Under the pieces are notes generated by a model that saw nothing but the letters and a program-made list of their open reading frames with translations, was not told where the DNA came from and did not search any database. DNA of 64,000 bases from Anaerolineae bacterium. Lineage in GTDB: Bacteria; Chloroflexota; Anaerolineae; Anaerolineales; UBA4823. The DNA lies in the NCBI GenBank assembly GCA_003327455.1, contig QOQU01000002.1, positions 1 to 64,000 of the forward strand, written 5' to 3'. Position 1 is the stretch's first letter. Each line of letters begins with the position of its first letter. This document shows positions 54,802 to 63,989 of this stretch, one piece after another. A program made the position numbers and the translations under genes.

Positions 54802-56289
54802 TCACGAATTGACAACAACTTCTGCCGTTTTCGCTTCGATCTTTGGCGCTCCTTTTGGCGCCAGACCAGCTTCCTGCACAATACGCGGTACGATCTCTTC
54901 CCAACCGACAGCCATTAGATGGATACCATGGACACCTTGCAGTTTCTTTACCGCCTCGATTAGCTCTAAGGCAATTTGAACTCCTTCCTCTGATGCGCCA
55001 TCTCCAGCTTTCTCCATGCGCTTCATTAACTTATCTGGGATGAACACTCCCGGTACTTCGTTATGCATATACTGAGCAACTTTATAACTTTTAAGCGGGG
55101 TAATACCCACAAGGATATATACTTTATCGAGGATGTTCCGCTTAGCCAGTGCGTTAAGCCAGATTTCGAGGCCATCAATATCATACACCAGATTGGTCTG
55201 GAAGAATTGCGCTCCCGCGTTGACTTTTTTATGTTCACGAATCGCCTGGAAGCGTGGCTCGGAGGCATAAGGAGACGCAGCCGCTCCGATAAAAATCTTA
55301 GGCGGGAATTTGATTGCTCTTCCATCAAGATATTTCCCCTCGTCCCTCATCCGCCTCAGAATCCAAATCATTTGAATAGAATCGATATCTACCACATCCA
55401 TTCGGCCGCGTGGATCTGGCGCCATGCGCATACTGTCTCCCGAGAGGCACAAAATATTCCGCACGCCCAGTGCGTTAGCTCCGAGTACCTCGGCTTGTAA
55501 GCCAACCCGCGTCCGATCTCTGGCTGCGATCTGCATCACCGGTTCAGCACCAGCCTGAACTGCCATTACGCTGCACGCCCAACTGGACATGCGCGGGGTA
55601 GCTGAAGGGGAATCGGTAAAGTTAATTGCCGTCACATAAGGCTTGATTAACTCAATATTTTGGAGCAGTTTATTGGTAGAAACCGTCATTGGCGGTGCTA
55701 CTTCTGACGTGACAACAAACTCACCCGCCTTTAGTCTGCGTTCGAGTTCGGATATTGGTTCTGTATACATTGGAGGATGATACTCTGCATCCCCTTGCCA
55801 CCAGTCAGGTTGACGAACCGGACGAAAGATCGAATCCCACACTACCGTTCGCTTCACAGGATCTTTAGAAAGAAGACCGGTGACAACGTTTTTTGTGCCA
55901 ATTTTCCTTACTTGCTTAACAACATCCCCCCAGGTTTCTGTCCCAACCTTATTCCAATCCAGAGGAGGCAGGACCTCTAACAAATACTCCTCACGTCCCA
56001 TCTTGAAGGCGCGATCATATATTTTATACCAGATGCAAGGTCTGGTTTCATCAACGTAACAATGCTCTGGAGTTGATCCGCCGCAAGGCCCATTCCGGAT
56101 GCCTTTCGGACATTCCATAGGGCAAATAAAAGCAGTCTCTTGTAATAAACAATTACCGCACATTCGGCAGCCAAATAACGGCCCCTTAACCAATTTCTCT
56201 ATCCCGGCTAGTAGACGAGCACCAAGCGGCTCTTTCTTGAAAGGATAAAAAGGTGGTTGCCACCTTCTACCCGGTGTAAATATCGGCAT
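54802..56289 (-). CDS. metF: MetV-MetF fusion: methylene-tetrahydrofolate reductase with N-terminal zinc/Fe-S partner domain
   Basis: 495 residues. N-terminal part (about 1-130) is the MetV-type domain with many Cys (CRMCGNC, CPMECPKG, NGPCGG, HCYVDETRPC). The C-terminal part (about 170-480) is the MetF TIM barrel: VTSEVAPPM, INFTDSPSATPRMSS and NILCLSGDS. In acetogens these are usually two separate polypeptides (MetV and MetF) of the ferredoxin- or NADH-linked reductase. Here they are one chain, with the MetV part first. It makes methyl-THF for the methyl branch. Last gene of the acs operon, 38 nt after acsE. Confidence 0.88.
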   Translation of the reverse strand: MPIFTPGRRWQPPFYPFKKEPLGARLLAGIEKLVKGPLFGCRMCGNCLLQETAFICPMECPKGIRNGPCGGSTPEHCYVDETRPCIWYKIYDRAFKMGREEYLLEVLPPLDWNKVGTETWGDVVKQVRKIGTKNVVTGLLSKDPVKRTVVWDSIFRPVRQPDWWQGDAEYHPPMYTEPISELERRLKAGEFVVTSEVAPPMTVSTNKLLQNIELIKPYVTAINFTDSPSATPRMSSWACSVMAVQAGAEPVMQIAARDRTRVGLQAEVLGANALGVRNILCLSGDSMRMAPDPRGRMDVVDIDSIQMIWILRRMRDEGKYLDGRAIKFPPKIFIGAAASPYASEPRFQAIREHKKVNAGAQFFQTNLVYDIDGLEIWLNALAKRNILDKVYILVGITPLKSYKVAQYMHNEVPGVFIPDKLMKRMEKAGDGASEEGVQIALELIEAVKKLQGVHGIHLMAVGWEEIVPRIVQEAGLAPKGAPKIEAKTAEVVVNS

Positions 56290-56327
56290 AAATACCTCCT
56301 ACAATCTTTCGCATTTTCTTATAGTTC

Positions 56328-57251
56328 TCATTGTTCGAGATAACCATCCGCATAAATCACTTTATTGAGCAAGATCTGGACAGTTTTCCACACAGCCACT
56401 TGCTCAGGATCGCTGAAATCTATGTCTTCGGGGGTGATTTCTTGCATGTCCCTAATTTTATCAGCAATTCGCAGGTAAAGGCGACCAATTGGCGTAGATT
56501 CATCTCTTTCTTCAATGATCCGAATCGTTTCTTTCAGCTTTTCATCCAGTGGATCGGCAATCATCATCTTCAATCCTACCCCCATCAGCATCGCACAGTA
56601 GACGCGATTGATCAGCGGTCGGTTTTCGCGGGGAACGGCATTCGATACATTGGATAATCCCACCGAAATTGCGGGAGGCGGGTCCCAGGCAAATTGAAGG
56701 GTGCGAATTGCCTCGATGAGTTCAGGGCAGTACTCCTGGCAACCAGAAACAGTCAAAACCAGCGGGTCAATGATCAAATCCTCTATGGGCAAACCAACTT
56801 CCAATGCGCGTGGGATCAAATACTCAATGGCAATGTTCACTCGATCGTCGGCGGCAACCGGGATTCCACTCTTACCCATTGTCAATGCAATCAACTTCGT
56901 GTTGTACTTTTTTGCAAGTAATGGCACTTTTTCAAGGCGTTCGGGTTCAGCAGAAGTGGAATTGATGATTGGTTGAGCTTTTGTCACTTTCTTCAGCCCG
57001 GCTTCAATGCCCACTACATTGGTCGAATCAAAACTCAAAGGGACGTCTACTACTTTTTCAACTGTTTCAACAATCCAGGGAAATACTTCCTCTCCATCAG
57101 CCTTTCTGGGGCCAAGATTTAAATCCAAGGCTTTAGCGCCCCCTTCCACCTGTTTTACAGCAAGTTCTTGAAAGAACTTTGCATTTCTTTCCTTGAGCGC
57201 CTCTTTTACTTTTTCAGAGATAATATGAATGTTTTCTCCTATGATATACAT
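56328..57251 (-). CDS. acsE: Methyltetrahydrofolate:corrinoid/iron-sulfur protein methyltransferase
   Basis: 307 residues, pterin-binding TIM barrel of the DHPS family. Folate-site residues are seen as LDLNLGP, SFDSTN (D75), IIDPLV (D160) and GLSNVSN (N199). It passes the methyl group of methyl-THF to the cobalt of the corrinoid protein. About 45 residues longer than the 262-residue acetogen enzyme, mostly at the C-terminus (ITPEDIDFSDPEQVAVWKTVQ). Placed between the activator and metVF genes. Confidence 0.93.
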   Translation of the reverse strand: MYIIGENIHIISEKVKEALKERNAKFFQELAVKQVEGGAKALDLNLGPRKADGEEVFPWIVETVEKVVDVPLSFDSTNVVGIEAGLKKVTKAQPIINSTSAEPERLEKVPLLAKKYNTKLIALTMGKSGIPVAADDRVNIAIEYLIPRALEVGLPIEDLIIDPLVLTVSGCQEYCPELIEAIRTLQFAWDPPPAISVGLSNVSNAVPRENRPLINRVYCAMLMGVGLKMMIADPLDEKLKETIRIIEERDESTPIGRLYLRIADKIRDMQEITPEDIDFSDPEQVAVWKTVQILLNKVIYADGYLEQ

Positions 57252-57274
57252 GGGGGACCCTCCCTTTTCTAATG

Positions 57275-59224
57275 TTAGGTTTGAACAGGTATTTTGTTAT
57301 TTTGGATGGCTTCCAACACAGTTGGAAAACGGTTTAAATCGGTATGTGGTAAAAACATTGCCGACATAAACGCCTCATAAAAAGTGTTGTCAGCCGACAA
57401 TTCAATGTAGGTCATTTTGCTGGCTATTTCACGGATTCTTTCACGATGATCCTGGCTCAACAAGGCATAATAAGCTCCTTTAACAGCCGTGTTTCCGAGA
57501 AAATTGAATTTTTCCCACGGCAAATCTGGAAGCAAGCCGATCTGTATCGATTTTTCGATGTTTAAATATTTTCCGAACGAACCACCGATTAAGACTTGTT
57601 CGGTTTCTTCCAACGGCACGCCAACACTCTGAGCGAGCACAAGAAAACCTGCATAGATGGCTGCCTTAGCTCTCAAAAGGTTATCGATATCGACACGGGT
57701 GATGACAATATCGCGTCCATGTTGGGTCTCGTCCTTCCAGGCAACAACGTATTCCAGTCCGTGTTCCCCTTCCCGAATGCGAGGGGTTGAGAGATTGGTA
57801 TTTAAATTGCCGGCTTTATCGACAACACCAGTCATAAACATTTCGGCTAACAAAGAAATCAAACCGCTCCCACAAATTCCTCGAGGTTTGCCACCACCAA
57901 TTACCCGATATGTCGGCTCGTAAGTTTCGGAATGGATCCAAACCTCCTCAATTGCTCCGCTTGTCGCCCTCATTCCATCTCGAACACCCGCACCTTCAAA
58001 TGCAGGACCAGCCGAACAAGCACAAGTAACCAGCCACTCTTTTGAGCCCAATACCATTTCGCCGTTCGTTCCAACATCCAGAAACAGGGTTAATTTATCC
58101 GTGTCATCAACCCCTGCAGATAGAACTCCTGCAGTGATATCCGCCCCAACATAACTTGCCACACCTGGAAGACAATCAACAATTGCGTGAGGGTTTGCGA
58201 TTAATCCAAGTTCATTGGCGCGTACGAAAGGGGCTTGATTAAAAGTCGGAACAAAAGGTGCCAAACGGATATAGCTCGGCGGGATGCCCAAAAAAAGGTG
58301 CATCATGGTCGTATTGCCGGCAACAGTGAGCTTGAGGATATCTTGAGGGTTTACGCGAAAATTCTTAACCCGTTTACAGGCTGTCTCAATCAATTGATTG
58401 ATGGTTCCAACAACCAACTCCTGTAATTCCTGTAATCCACCCTCTTTATCAGCATAGATGATCCGCGAAATAACATCTTCGCCGCGGCGGATCTGGGCAT
58501 TGTATTCAGCCACCTGTGCATGAACGATCCCCGTCCACAGGTCAACCAGCCACAGGGTTACTGTTGTAGTCCCGATATCAATTGCTGCTCCCCACACTGG
58601 ACTATCATCTTCACAGTGATAGGGCTGAATATCGATCAGGCGTACCTTTTGATCCCCATCCCGGTCTGTCATTACATCTAAGTAGATAGTTGCCTGCCAG
58701 TTCCCTTCACGAAACACTGAGCCTATTTTCTTCAGGAGAGAAATGGGCACCTCAACATCTTTATACCCCAACTCGACCCGCAAGTGTTTCTGTAAACGGC
58801 TCAGGTCATCCGTTTGGTCTTCATAGTCGGGCTGCGCAAACTCTAAGAAATATCGTTTTAGAGTTTGCTGATATTCAGGTGAATACCCGGGGATTGGCTC
58901 AACCTCCACCGCGGTTCGATCGGTTACCAGTCTTCTTTCGATCTTCTCTTGTTCAGGTACCAGGATAGAGATATCCCCCTCTATCACAGATTGACATGCT
59001 AAACAATAACCCAGGCTAATGTCTTCTGCAGAAAGGCGTAGCGAACTACGTTGGCGTACCTTTCCCTCAGTTACCTGAACGACACACCGCCCGCAACGAC
59101 CTTGCCCACCACAGGGTTGATTGATTTCTATGCCAGCCAGTCTGGCGGCTTCGGTGATCAGAGTGCCGCTCTTTACGACAACAGGTTCAGCTTGATGGTT
59201 GAAGGTTACTTTGCAAACAGCCAT
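57275..59224 (-). CDS. acsV: Reductive activator of corrinoid protein (RACo, ASKHA ATPase)
   Basis: 649 residues. N-terminal [2Fe-2S] ferredoxin domain with C38, C44, C47 and C74/C77 (PCGGQGRCGRC, CLAC), a linker domain, then the ASKHA ATPase core (AAIDIGTTTVTLWL, LDVGTNGEMVLG, GGGKPRGICGSGL). It uses ATP to return inactive Co(II) corrinoid protein to Co(I). Its place between acsC and acsE fits that job. Confidence 0.92.
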   Translation of the reverse strand: MAVCKVTFNHQAEPVVVKSGTLITEAARLAGIEINQPCGGQGRCGRCVVQVTEGKVRQRSSLRLSAEDISLGYCLACQSVIEGDISILVPEQEKIERRLVTDRTAVEVEPIPGYSPEYQQTLKRYFLEFAQPDYEDQTDDLSRLQKHLRVELGYKDVEVPISLLKKIGSVFREGNWQATIYLDVMTDRDGDQKVRLIDIQPYHCEDDSPVWGAAIDIGTTTVTLWLVDLWTGIVHAQVAEYNAQIRRGEDVISRIIYADKEGGLQELQELVVGTINQLIETACKRVKNFRVNPQDILKLTVAGNTTMMHLFLGIPPSYIRLAPFVPTFNQAPFVRANELGLIANPHAIVDCLPGVASYVGADITAGVLSAGVDDTDKLTLFLDVGTNGEMVLGSKEWLVTCACSAGPAFEGAGVRDGMRATSGAIEEVWIHSETYEPTYRVIGGGKPRGICGSGLISLLAEMFMTGVVDKAGNLNTNLSTPRIREGEHGLEYVVAWKDETQHGRDIVITRVDIDNLLRAKAAIYAGFLVLAQSVGVPLEETEQVLIGGSFGKYLNIEKSIQIGLLPDLPWEKFNFLGNTAVKGAYYALLSQDHRERIREIASKMTYIELSADNTFYEAFMSAMFLPHTDLNRFPTVLEAIQNNKIPVQT

Positions 59225-59267
59225 AGAGATACTATCAAAAAATTACAACAATAAAGAAATCCACAAA

Positions 59268-60596
59268 CTAATTCACCTGTAATACCTGTTTATAGAACTT
59301 GGGAATATCTACTGCTTCTCGCGGACCCACACGAATCTCCCAGCCTGGCAACTCGGCTTCAACCTCTCCTGAAAGAACCGCAACAGCGCCGGGTAAGACC
59401 AATCGCTTTCGACTCATTTTTTCTTCCAGGTTGGCTAACTTTACGGCTTTGGCAATTCGTTCGGCATCGAATTTTCCAGCTGCCCAGGCGGTCAGCACAC
59501 TCATTCCTTCCGCATCTGCCACCAACAAATAGGCCGGCAAACCGGAGCCTTCAACTTCATTAGCTACGCTGAAGTAAGTAATGCTAAAATTGGTCGTAAC
59601 CAACACCGGATCAGTTGGCTGAGGATTGTTGATTTCATATAAGCCAGGTTGAACCTGAATCGGTTTTTGCGGATCGGTGTAAATGTTTTGGCGCAAAACT
59701 AACAACGGATATACCAGTTCCTCAGCAAATGTGTCAATGACGAGAAAACCAGCGTATTTTGTTATGGCTTGCGCCATTTGAGCATGATTATGACAGAAAG
59801 CCAGTGTGGGGTAACCCAGTGCGCGATAATTCGCCTTCAGGGCTAACCGGCGGATCTGGGCTTGTAGCATTAGCTCATGCCCTAAATTTTTCCCTTCTGG
59901 CACAAGAACGATATCTTCAACACCTTTCCCCTTGATCTTTTCAGTTAAGTCTGCCAGGACATCCAAATTATCCCCCATCACTGCAACAGCAGCATTCATT
60001 TGCTTGGCAATCTCGGCAAATTTTTCCCAGGTGTCCGTGTTAGCACAGCCTATTAATGGGAGTTCCCCATTAAGATTCGTGAGAGCATTTTCCAGGCTGG
60101 CAGGGTTGGGCGAAAACAGCATAACCGGTTTTTTACAAACCGACCGCACAGCCAGCACGGCTGCTTTCATTTTATCTGGATCGCCTGTATCATCTTCCAG
60201 AGCTACTCCGTCAACTTCCAGGTCTATCCCAACATAATTTACGTGATATTCCTGAATCCGCTGCGCCAAAGGCTTGATCTCTGATTCTGGGGTAGATGCT
60301 TTGACCTTGACAAAAAGCCCGGGCTTGTTGTAAAAGGTTTTCTCATGGCGATACATCACCACTTCGTTGCCAGCTTTGATTTCATAGCCGTCTGACTTGA
60401 GAGTGATTAACCGAATCGGTGGGGCTGCGGATTCTTCCAACTGTGCTTTCGATTCCTCCGAGACATACGGGCAGGCAGAAAGTTCTACCTGCTTAGCCGC
60501 CAGCTTCATGGCAAAAGCCAAACAGGTCGGGAAGCCGCATTCTTTACAGTTTGTCTGCGGTAACAGTTTGTAGATTTGAATTCCAGATAAAGCCAT
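59268..60596 (-). CDS. acsC: Corrinoid/iron-sulfur protein large subunit
   Basis: 442 residues. N-terminal [4Fe-4S] motif with C17, C20, C25 and C42 (TNCKECGFPTCLAF), a central TIM barrel, and a C-terminal B12-binding domain. With AcsD it carries the methyl group between the methyltransferase and acetyl-CoA synthase. Confidence 0.95.
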   Translation of the reverse strand: MALSGIQIYKLLPQTNCKECGFPTCLAFAMKLAAKQVELSACPYVSEESKAQLEESAAPPIRLITLKSDGYEIKAGNEVVMYRHEKTFYNKPGLFVKVKASTPESEIKPLAQRIQEYHVNYVGIDLEVDGVALEDDTGDPDKMKAAVLAVRSVCKKPVMLFSPNPASLENALTNLNGELPLIGCANTDTWEKFAEIAKQMNAAVAVMGDNLDVLADLTEKIKGKGVEDIVLVPEGKNLGHELMLQAQIRRLALKANYRALGYPTLAFCHNHAQMAQAITKYAGFLVIDTFAEELVYPLLVLRQNIYTDPQKPIQVQPGLYEINNPQPTDPVLVTTNFSITYFSVANEVEGSGLPAYLLVADAEGMSVLTAWAAGKFDAERIAKAVKLANLEEKMSRKRLVLPGAVAVLSGEVEAELPGWEIRVGPREAVDIPKFYKQVLQVN

Positions 60597-60622
60597 AACG
60601 TACCTCCGTTTTGGGAAGCAGA

Positions 60623-61600
60623 TTACGAGACAAGGGATTTCGCTGCCATCAATTCTTCAATGGCGGCTTTTACACGTTTTACACTTTCGGGATGTCGAAG
60701 AACCACAATATCCGCTCCCGATTCAACCAGCGTCATGGCTGTTAGCGTCTCCCAATTGATCGCTCGATTTAGCCAATCGCCCCAACTAGCCGGAACGCCT
60801 TCTCCAACTTTTGATTCCTTTGTTTTCCAGGCTTCAAAACCCGGCGTCACAATCATCGGAAGCTGGGTCATCTTATCTCCTTGTAACGCAGCAAGGCGTA
60901 AGCGCTCCATCACGGAAAAGCCATACTCGATCCCATAGCCCAACGCGCCAGTGGTCGGATCCATCAAGATGCGGTCCAATGGTAACCCCATATCGCTAAT
61001 CAAAATATTTAACTGTTTTGCCAGATTGACGTCCATAGGTGTTCTGGCAGTAACCAGGTGGTCATTTGCCATCGCTGTTGCAACAATGGTACGGTAGTTT
61101 TTATCCTCACAAATTCCCAGCGCCAGACGTTCTCCCTTGGTAGCTTCAGATACAGCCACAAGTAATGTGTTATCTGCCTCGGCCTGTCCTGGACCGAAAA
61201 CAATTAGAGGCAAGCCAGTGGCTGCCAGGACAGATTTTACGCTGGCTACTGCTTCGTCTGGTCTCGTTGGTTCACCATTTCGATTTGTTAAACTTAGAGC
61301 CAGGACAATAATATCTGCTCCAGCAGCTTCTGCTGCAGCAGCCCATTGCGCTGGATCGTCAATAACATTTTTCCATGTTTCTATTAAAAGTGGTGACCAA
61401 TCATCTGGTTTTCGATCTTTAATTTCGATCGCGACCACCGGTGGATTGGGAATTTCGCCTTCGAAGTGCATGAAAGGCATTGTGGTTTCCCCACCCACGG
61501 TCACAACCCGCTTACGCGTGCCTCCCTCCGATGGCAGCGCGCCTAACGTAATTGTGCGCACAGCTCCTGGCCATTTCTCTTTGGGTACTTCAACAGGCAT
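60623..61600 (-). CDS. acsD: Corrinoid/iron-sulfur protein small subunit
   Basis: 325 residues, TIM-barrel beta subunit. TLGALPSEGGTRKRVVTVGGETTMPFMHFEGEIPNPP at the start is split here by its core TVGGETTMPF, and PTTGALGYGIEYG and GADIVVLRHPESV near the end are family features. Lies 106 nt downstream of acsB, a gap that holds a strong hairpin (61661-61699), and 26 nt upstream of acsC. Confidence 0.95.
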   Translation of the reverse strand: MPVEVPKEKWPGAVRTITLGALPSEGGTRKRVVTVGGETTMPFMHFEGEIPNPPVVAIEIKDRKPDDWSPLLIETWKNVIDDPAQWAAAAEAAGADIIVLALSLTNRNGEPTRPDEAVASVKSVLAATGLPLIVFGPGQAEADNTLLVAVSEATKGERLALGICEDKNYRTIVATAMANDHLVTARTPMDVNLAKQLNILISDMGLPLDRILMDPTTGALGYGIEYGFSVMERLRLAALQGDKMTQLPMIVTPGFEAWKTKESKVGEGVPASWGDWLNRAINWETLTAMTLVESGADIVVLRHPESVKRVKAAIEELMAAKSLVS

Positions 61601-61660
61601 ATTTTTCTCTCCTTTGAGTTACGGGCGTAGATTATGCGCTTGGTGTAGGCGCAAAGTTAA

Positions 61661-61699
61661 AGGGAAGGCAACAGGTATCAATCACCTGCTCCCTTCCCT
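61661..61699 (-). promoter_or_regulatory. Intercistronic hairpin between acsB and acsD
   Basis: Eight base pairs (61661-61668 with 61692-61699), a 3x3 internal loop, five more pairs (61672-61676 with 61684-61688) and a 7-nt loop, followed on the reverse strand by TTTAACTTT. It could be a partial terminator or an RNA-processing/stability element that sets the acsB:acsD ratio. Confidence 0.5.
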
Positions 61700-61706
61700 C
61701 TTAATA

Positions 61707-63989
61707 CTAGAACATCGGCTCCATTGCCAAAACTGGATGGTTGTGTTCCTCGAGCCATGCTAACAGCTCTTCCACAGTCGTTACATGCCGCTCATCAGCG
61801 ATTTTATCAATCAGGTCAGGGTCTCCTTCTCGTTCAGCGACAGCCTTTAACTCTTCAGCCATCATTTCCTTGAGGATGCTGCTCATCCATACAACCCGTT
61901 TGAATCCCCCATCTGCGGAGATAAATTTTGGACTTAGCAAGAAGTATTTTCCTACTCCCATCACACCCGGTGTCTGCAAACCTCCTCCTGCAATGCCGGC
62001 CAGCGTACTAAAGGTCATACCCGCCGGAGTCATGCTTGGATCTTCGCGACTGACCACCATGACACCATTGGCTTCAGGGATCAACATTACGATACACTCA
62101 AAACAACCACAGGCAGTCATCGGATTTTCCATGATTGAGTACATTGCAACTTCCGAAACCACCCCGTGTGAACCAATCTTGGCGTATTCGTTTGTCCCTG
62201 TCCAATAACCTTTCACCGGGTCGATCACTTTTCCAAGTTTTATCGGTTGATTTGGACCAGTGGGATTAATGTTGTAGGAGGCTTTGCAGTCCAACCAGTT
62301 ATATGCCCCGCACAACCCGAGTCGTTCTGGGCTGATTACACAAACGTGATTCGGTGCAAAGGACTGGCACAAGGTGCAGGAGTAGAACTCTTCCACCTTA
62401 TCATCAGTCAGGTCAGCCAACCGTTTATTCCGATAATCGTATGCTGCCCGTGCTTTTGCGAGCCACTGCTGGAGTAGTTGGGGTTCAGTTATGATGGTAA
62501 CCTGTACTTTGTCAACAATTGCACCAAAATCAGAATGGTAGCGGGCATGAAGGATTTTACCGAAATGCTCGAGTTTGAATCCCTTTTCTGCGGCGTTATT
62601 GGAGATGCGAATCCAGGCAATATCTCTCTGTCCAATGTGTTGAATGCCCGATGCCCCATTGATGAAATAATGGATTTGGCGCTCTAAGACAGGTTCAAAA
62701 TCTTCTTGCATCTGTCGCCCTGCCACCTGAACGATGATGCCCATGTCCATGTGACCTTGTGGTTCAACATGCTCAAAAGAGGGGCCAATAACTTCAACTT
62801 TTCCATCAACCACTTCATCAAGCGGCGCCATAAAGAGATACTCAAAACAACGCGAGTGTTTACCGCCAAATTCAACCCGCATATCGTTCTTGCGAACAAC
62901 TTCCCCTTCAAATGCGGACCCATAAGGAACCGGTACAGGGACTTCAGCAACTTTGACTTTGACGCCGCGTACCTCGATACATTTCTGCACCAGCCGCTCC
63001 GCCCTTTCAAGATCATCTGAACCTTCAATCTCGTTGAAGGGCATGCTAACCACATGTTCATATTTCGTTATTCCGGTTGGAAGAATTTCCGGAATCACAG
63101 TGTCGGCGATCACAGGAAAGCCAAAATTAATTGCTCCAGCCGCGGCGGCATATTTAAGATCATCCACTTCCCCTAAAGCCAGGACAAAGGCAAAGACACG
63201 TTCGCGGTTATACAAAAGGATTTCGCGGGCCTGCCCTGCCTTCAGACCACCAAATGTCAAGGCTGAACGAGTAGCAAATCCAAGAGCATAGATGGCGCTA
63301 ATCGTATCGGTTCCAAAAGGAACTGTATATGTATCGTAACCGAGTTCAACTCCTTCTTCAATAAGCTGATGGATTATACTTCGTCCATTGACATTACCCG
63401 AAAGGAAGCAAAGGATATTGCGCTTCTGCAATTCTCGGACAATCTTTACTGCCACTTCATTCGACTTAGCTGCTCCTACGATAGCAGCAAAACCTGGCAT
63501 ACGTCCATCAACCAATTGGATCCCCCAGGAGCGCAGTTGAATATCATCAATGGGTCCATTAAGATGCCCCACTCGTCCATTATTCGGCGAATCCAGTTCG
63601 GGGTAAGATGTTCCGCCGGCCAGAGTAAAGCCAGGCATTCGTTCTGGTTGAAGGCCATAGACGAAGCGAATCGCCTCAATGGCTTCAGCGGCCAATAGGG
63701 TAGCCATGCCACAATCCAACGTCTCTCCAAGATAAGGAGTCCATAAAGTATCCGATGGAGCAGGATGTAACAAGCGTTTTGCCTGCTCAATGACGGGCAC
63801 GAGATCTTCCAATTTCTCAACCGCAATTCCCGTCATACCGTAGATGAGGGGCAGGTAATATGCGGTATTTGGAAATGCAACCTTTTGATGCCCACCTTTT
63901 TCACTTAATGCTCGATTGAGCATGAATTCCGCTTCACGAACAAGTGCGTTTGCACCGCGGATGGCACGTTTTGCAATGTATTTCGACAT
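61707..63989 (-). CDS. acsB: Acetyl-CoA synthase (CODH/ACS catalytic subunit), bacterial type
   Basis: 760 residues, complete from the ATG at 63989 near the window edge. Joins CO, the corrinoid-bound methyl group and CoA at the A-cluster. The cluster ligands match Moorella thermoacetica with a constant +32 offset: C538, C541, C550 and C560 hold the [4Fe-4S] cube, and C627-Gly-C629 bridges the two Ni sites. The N-terminal CODH-binding domain (about 1-310), absent from archaeal CdhC, is present. acsA is expected upstream but is outside the window. Confidence 0.96.
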   Translation of the reverse strand: MSKYIAKRAIRGANALVREAEFMLNRALSEKGGHQKVAFPNTAYYLPLIYGMTGIAVEKLEDLVPVIEQAKRLLHPAPSDTLWTPYLGETLDCGMATLLAAEAIEAIRFVYGLQPERMPGFTLAGGTSYPELDSPNNGRVGHLNGPIDDIQLRSWGIQLVDGRMPGFAAIVGAAKSNEVAVKIVRELQKRNILCFLSGNVNGRSIIHQLIEEGVELGYDTYTVPFGTDTISAIYALGFATRSALTFGGLKAGQAREILLYNRERVFAFVLALGEVDDLKYAAAAGAINFGFPVIADTVIPEILPTGITKYEHVVSMPFNEIEGSDDLERAERLVQKCIEVRGVKVKVAEVPVPVPYGSAFEGEVVRKNDMRVEFGGKHSRCFEYLFMAPLDEVVDGKVEVIGPSFEHVEPQGHMDMGIIVQVAGRQMQEDFEPVLERQIHYFINGASGIQHIGQRDIAWIRISNNAAEKGFKLEHFGKILHARYHSDFGAIVDKVQVTIITEPQLLQQWLAKARAAYDYRNKRLADLTDDKVEEFYSCTLCQSFAPNHVCVISPERLGLCGAYNWLDCKASYNINPTGPNQPIKLGKVIDPVKGYWTGTNEYAKIGSHGVVSEVAMYSIMENPMTACGCFECIVMLIPEANGVMVVSREDPSMTPAGMTFSTLAGIAGGGLQTPGVMGVGKYFLLSPKFISADGGFKRVVWMSSILKEMMAEELKAVAEREGDPDLIDKIADERHVTTVEELLAWLEEHNHPVLAMEPMF

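Noticed and set aside
61741-62208. 155-codon forward open frame
   Set aside because: Antisense to acsB, whose catalytic residues are fully conserved in the other frame.
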